Origin: an uncultured Bacteroidales bacterium
Lineage (GTDB): Bacteria > Bacteroidota > Bacteroidia > Bacteroidales > Bacteroidaceae
Direction of reading: 5' to 3'
Length of the DNA: 34,384 bases
NCBI GenBank assembly: GCA_902760315.1
Contig: CACWFV010000021.1
Span: 1 to 34,384, forward strand
Shown here: positions 31,743-34,384 of the stretch, piece after piece
How the letters are laid out: every line of letters starts with the position of its first letter
Position numbering within the stretch: the stretch's first letter is position 1
Translations under genes and position numbers: made by a program
The notes under the pieces: model-generated
The model's input: only the letters and a program-made list of their open reading frames with translations
The model's database searches: none
What the model was told of the DNA's origin: nothing

Positions 31743-34064
31743 ATGAAAAAAAATATTATACGCTCATTGTGGGCACTCATGTTGTTGGTTGTCTTGTTAG
31801 CTGCTTTTGGATTCATAGCTATTGAGAAAGGATGGATTGGTTATATGCCTCCCATTGAGGAATTGCAGAACCCTATTAACCGCTATGCTACACAGGTGTA
31901 TTCGGCTGACGGCAAAATCCTAGGCACCTGGAATTATAATCGTGAAAATCGAATTATGATAGATTATGATCAACTGCCTACTTCGCTGATTCAGGCACTG
32001 GTGGCTACAGAGGATGTGCGCTTCTATGAACATTCCGGCATTGATTTCTTTGCGCTGGGGCGCGCTGTTGTCAAGCGTGGCATTTTCGGGCAAAAGAGTG
32101 CTGGTGGCGGGTCAACCATTACGCAGCAGTTAGCCAAACAACTGTACTCTGAGAAGGCTCATAGTGTGATGGAGCGTTTGCTGCAGAAGCCGATAGAGTG
32201 GGTGATAGCCGTAAAACTGGAACGCAATTATACGAAGGACGAAATCTTAACGATGTACCTTAATTATTTCGACTTCTTACATAATGCCGTGGGTATCAAG
32301 ACCGCTTCTAATACATACTTCAGTAAAGACCCTAAAGATTTGAATACTACAGAGGCTGCTGTGTTGGTGGGCTTATGTAAAAATCCGTCGTACTTCAACC
32401 CTGTTCGTTATCCAGAGCGCAGTCTGGAACGACGTAATGTCGTACTGTCTCAAATGGAAAAGGCTGGTTACATTTCTGAGGCCGAACGTGACAAACTACA
32501 GCAAGAACCTCTGAATCTGAAATTTCATGTAGCCGACCATAAAGATGGTATCGCACAATACTTTCGTGACTTCTTGCGCCGCTATATGATGGCCAAGCAG
32601 CCCGAAAGGATTGACTATCCGGCATGGAATATGGTGAAATATTATATTGATTCGCTGAATTGGGAGAACGATCCGTTGTATGGCTGGTGTAATAAAAATA
32701 GGAAGAAAGATGGCGAACCTTATAATTTGTATACCGACGGACTGAAAGTGTATACCACGATTGATTCACGTATGCAAGCTTATGCTGAAAAAGCTGTCTA
32801 TGAACATGTGGCAAAATATCTGCAACCGGCGTTTACTAAGGAGAAAAAAGGACGCAAGACGGCTCCTTTCTCCGGAAGTCTTCCGGTAGAACAGGTTCAG
32901 AATATACTGATGCGCTCCGTACGGCAGTGCGACCGTTACCGAGCTATGAAGTCCGCAGGGGCTTCCGAAGATGAAATCATGAAGGCTTTCCGTACCAAGA
33001 CCGAAATGACGGTGTTCTCTTATCATGGAGAAATAGATACCGTGATGACGCCTTTAGACTCTATCCGATATTACAAATCCTTCCTGCGTACTGGCTTTAT
33101 GAGTATGTGCCCGCAAAACGGACATGTCAAGGCGTATGTCGGAGGTATGGACTTTACACATTTTGCTTACGACATGGCTATGGAGGGACGACGCCAGGTG
33201 GGATCTACCATCAAACCGTTCCTCTATTCTCTGGCTATGGAAAATGGTTTCTCTCCTTGCGACGAAGCCCCCAACGTGCAACAAACCTATATGGTGGCGG
33301 GCAAGCCGTGGACTCCGCGAAACGCCAGCAAAGCCCGTTATGGCGACATGGTGACCCTGAAGTGGGGATTACAGCAGTCTAATAACTGGATTTCTGCATA
33401 CCTGATGAGTAAACTTAATCCACAGGCTTTTGTGACGCTCCTTCATGAATATGGTATCCGTAATCCGGAAATTCATCCTTCTATGGCGCTCTGCCTAGGT
33501 CCTTGTGAGATTACAGTCGGAGAGATGGTTAGTGCCTATACTGCTTTTGTGAACCACGGAATTCGTGCGGCCCATATGTTTGTCACGAAGATAGAGGATA
33601 ACGAAGGCAATGTGCTGTCTCAGTTCCAACCGCGCATGAACGAGGTGATTAGCGAACAGAGTGCACATAAGATGCTTTACATGCTGCGAGCGGTAGTCGA
33701 TGGCGGTACTGCTGGCCGTCTTCGCTTTCGTTATGGGCTAAAAGGAGAAATAGCCGGTAAGACTGGCACAACAAACAATAATAGCGACGCATGGTTCATG
33801 GGACTGACGCCTACGTTGGTTAGTGGCGTGTGGGTTGGTGGTGATGATCGCGACATCCATTTCGACTCTATGGCTTGGGGGCAGGGCGCAACGATGGCGC
33901 TTCCGGTTTTTGCCTATTATATGCAGTCTGTTTACAAGGACAAAACATTGGGATATAGTGACGATGCCGTATTTGATGTTCCGTCAGACTTTAATCCGTG
34001 TCCTACTGACAGTACTGCTTTGAGCGATACTGACCCTTCGTCGCTGGAAGAAGTGTTTGAATAA
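31743..34064 (+). CDS. Class A penicillin-binding protein (PBP1-type)
   Basis: 773 residues from the ATG at 31743 (MKKNIIRSLWALMLL). The frame is open upstream to a TTG at 31716, but that codon overlaps the promoter. One N-terminal membrane anchor is followed by a GT51 glycosyltransferase domain with catalytic Glu90 in 'VATEDVRFYEHSGIDF' and 'GGSTITQQLAKQL'. The transpeptidase domain has Ser488 and Lys491 in 'GSTIKPF', Ser546-Asn548 'SNN', and Lys673-Gly675 in 'GKTGTT'. It polymerises and cross-links peptidoglycan in the periplasm. The C-terminus is short and acidic. Function is sure. The exact PBP1 subtype is not. Confidence 0.94.
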   Translation: MKKNIIRSLWALMLLVVLLAAFGFIAIEKGWIGYMPPIEELQNPINRYATQVYSADGKILGTWNYNRENRIMIDYDQLPTSLIQALVATEDVRFYEHSGIDFFALGRAVVKRGIFGQKSAGGGSTITQQLAKQLYSEKAHSVMERLLQKPIEWVIAVKLERNYTKDEILTMYLNYFDFLHNAVGIKTASNTYFSKDPKDLNTTEAAVLVGLCKNPSYFNPVRYPERSLERRNVVLSQMEKAGYISEAERDKLQQEPLNLKFHVADHKDGIAQYFRDFLRRYMMAKQPERIDYPAWNMVKYYIDSLNWENDPLYGWCNKNRKKDGEPYNLYTDGLKVYTTIDSRMQAYAEKAVYEHVAKYLQPAFTKEKKGRKTAPFSGSLPVEQVQNILMRSVRQCDRYRAMKSAGASEDEIMKAFRTKTEMTVFSYHGEIDTVMTPLDSIRYYKSFLRTGFMSMCPQNGHVKAYVGGMDFTHFAYDMAMEGRRQVGSTIKPFLYSLAMENGFSPCDEAPNVQQTYMVAGKPWTPRNASKARYGDMVTLKWGLQQSNNWISAYLMSKLNPQAFVTLLHEYGIRNPEIHPSMALCLGPCEITVGEMVSAYTAFVNHGIRAAHMFVTKIEDNEGNVLSQFQPRMNEVISEQSAHKMLYMLRAVVDGGTAGRLRFRYGLKGEIAGKTGTTNNNSDAWFMGLTPTLVSGVWVGGDDRDIHFDSMAWGQGATMALPVFAYYMQSVYKDKTLGYSDDAVFDVPSDFNPCPTDSTALSDTDPSSLEEVFE

Positions 34065-34215
34065 GACCAAGACGGCATCTTTAGAAGAGATGTCTGAAAG
34101 AGTTGGTGGTAACTTGATTTTTCTCCTTTCTTACTATATAATAAGGTGTATATTTGTATTATTGTCATGTAAAGCGAAAACTTTTATATTTTTTGAAAAA
34201 AAAGTCTGAAAAGTT
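34065..34215. other. AT-rich gap before the next rRNA operon
   Basis: A weak hairpin (34070-34095; catct/agatg plus aga/tct with a 3-nt bulge, no T-run) may act after the PBP gene. The rest is very AT-rich, including runs of A and T at 34180-34205 that could serve as an UP-like element for the rRNA promoter. No gene is seen. Confidence 0.5.
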
Positions 34216-34245
34216 TTGTTAGTTCGGAAAAAAGCCGTACCTTTG
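34216..34245 (+). promoter_or_regulatory. rRNA operon promoter
   Basis: TTG (34216-34218) and taccTTTG (34238-34245) have a 19-base gap, behind an A/T-rich stretch. It precedes an rRNA-type leader and reads toward the right window edge. Confidence 0.8.
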
Positions 34246-34384
34246 CATCCGCTTTCGCGCTAAACCGGCGCGGTGAGCAATGAGAAAGAAAGAGTTCTTT
34301 GAGAGTCTTACATAAAACAGAGAATAGTAGTACAAGAAGCGAAGTATTAAATACTTCGGGTATAGAAAAAACCGTTAATTCTTT
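34246..34384 (+). other. Leader of an rRNA operon (16S begins beyond the window)
   Basis: The stretch contains a boxA-like motif (gttctttgagag, about 34294-34305), the 'agtagtacaagaagc' segment seen in Bacteroidales pre-16S leaders, and a small hairpin cgaagta/tacttcg (34340-34358) that may take part in processing. The mature 16S rRNA starts downstream of the window. Confidence 0.75.

Overview
The window looks like a Bacteroidales chromosome, most probably Prevotella-type (Prevotellaceae). The evidence is the recurring Bacteroidetes promoter (a TTG/TTTG at -33 and TAnnTTTG at -7), weak or absent Shine-Dalgarno sites, surface lipoproteins with acidic export signals after the lipobox Cys, Reg_prop sensor architecture, a C10 cysteine protease with Spi propeptide, and short C-terminal 'GLYIVNGRKV' tails on large secreted proteins. 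It is a complete inter-rRNA-operon segment. The 3' end of a 5S rRNA and its terminator open the window, and the promoter and leader of the next rRNA operon, on the same strand, close it.

Layout. 1-125: 5S 3' end and terminator. 380-5857: a giant secreted adhesin-like gene interrupted by one in-frame amber codon at 989-991. 5984-8497: secreted C10 protease with LRR and MBG modules. 8525-9652 (-): membrane AraC-type regulator. 9829-11548: three tandem surface lipoproteins with near-identical signal peptides. 11549-12197: non-coding and very rich in nested repeats (21-bp, 20-bp and 11-bp arrays in inverted arms, plus a 28-bp imperfect terminal inverted repeat). 12198-14357: DPP-IV-like S9 peptidase, convergent with a GH8 exo-oligoxylanase (14365-15714, -). 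15863-17497 (-): rubrerythrin and type I asparaginase. 17652-20995 (+): uronate isomerase UxaC and GlmS. 21082-22230 (+): soluble receiver-histidine kinase. 22325-25001 (-): SPFH protein, DUF975 membrane protein, NfeD-like protein and a membrane-anchored HTH regulator. 25165-25764 (-): riboflavin synthase behind a long structured leader (25765-26020). 26092-30106 (-): a Reg_prop/Y_Y_Y sensor with no kinase or regulator module, just downstream of GlyA. 30208-31617 (-): PyrI and PyrB. 31743-34064 (+): class A penicillin-binding protein.

Together the genes suit a polysaccharide- and peptide-using anaerobe: secreted protease plus DPP-IV for peptides, GH8 xylo-oligosaccharide trimming, UxaC for uronates, rubrerythrin for oxidative stress, and core pyrimidine, riboflavin, one-carbon and cell-wall functions.

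The least explained parts are the repeat complex at 11574-12137, the ribE leader RNA, the in-frame amber codon in the adhesin, and the kinase-less sensor. No defence system, CRISPR array, integrase or transposase is visible.
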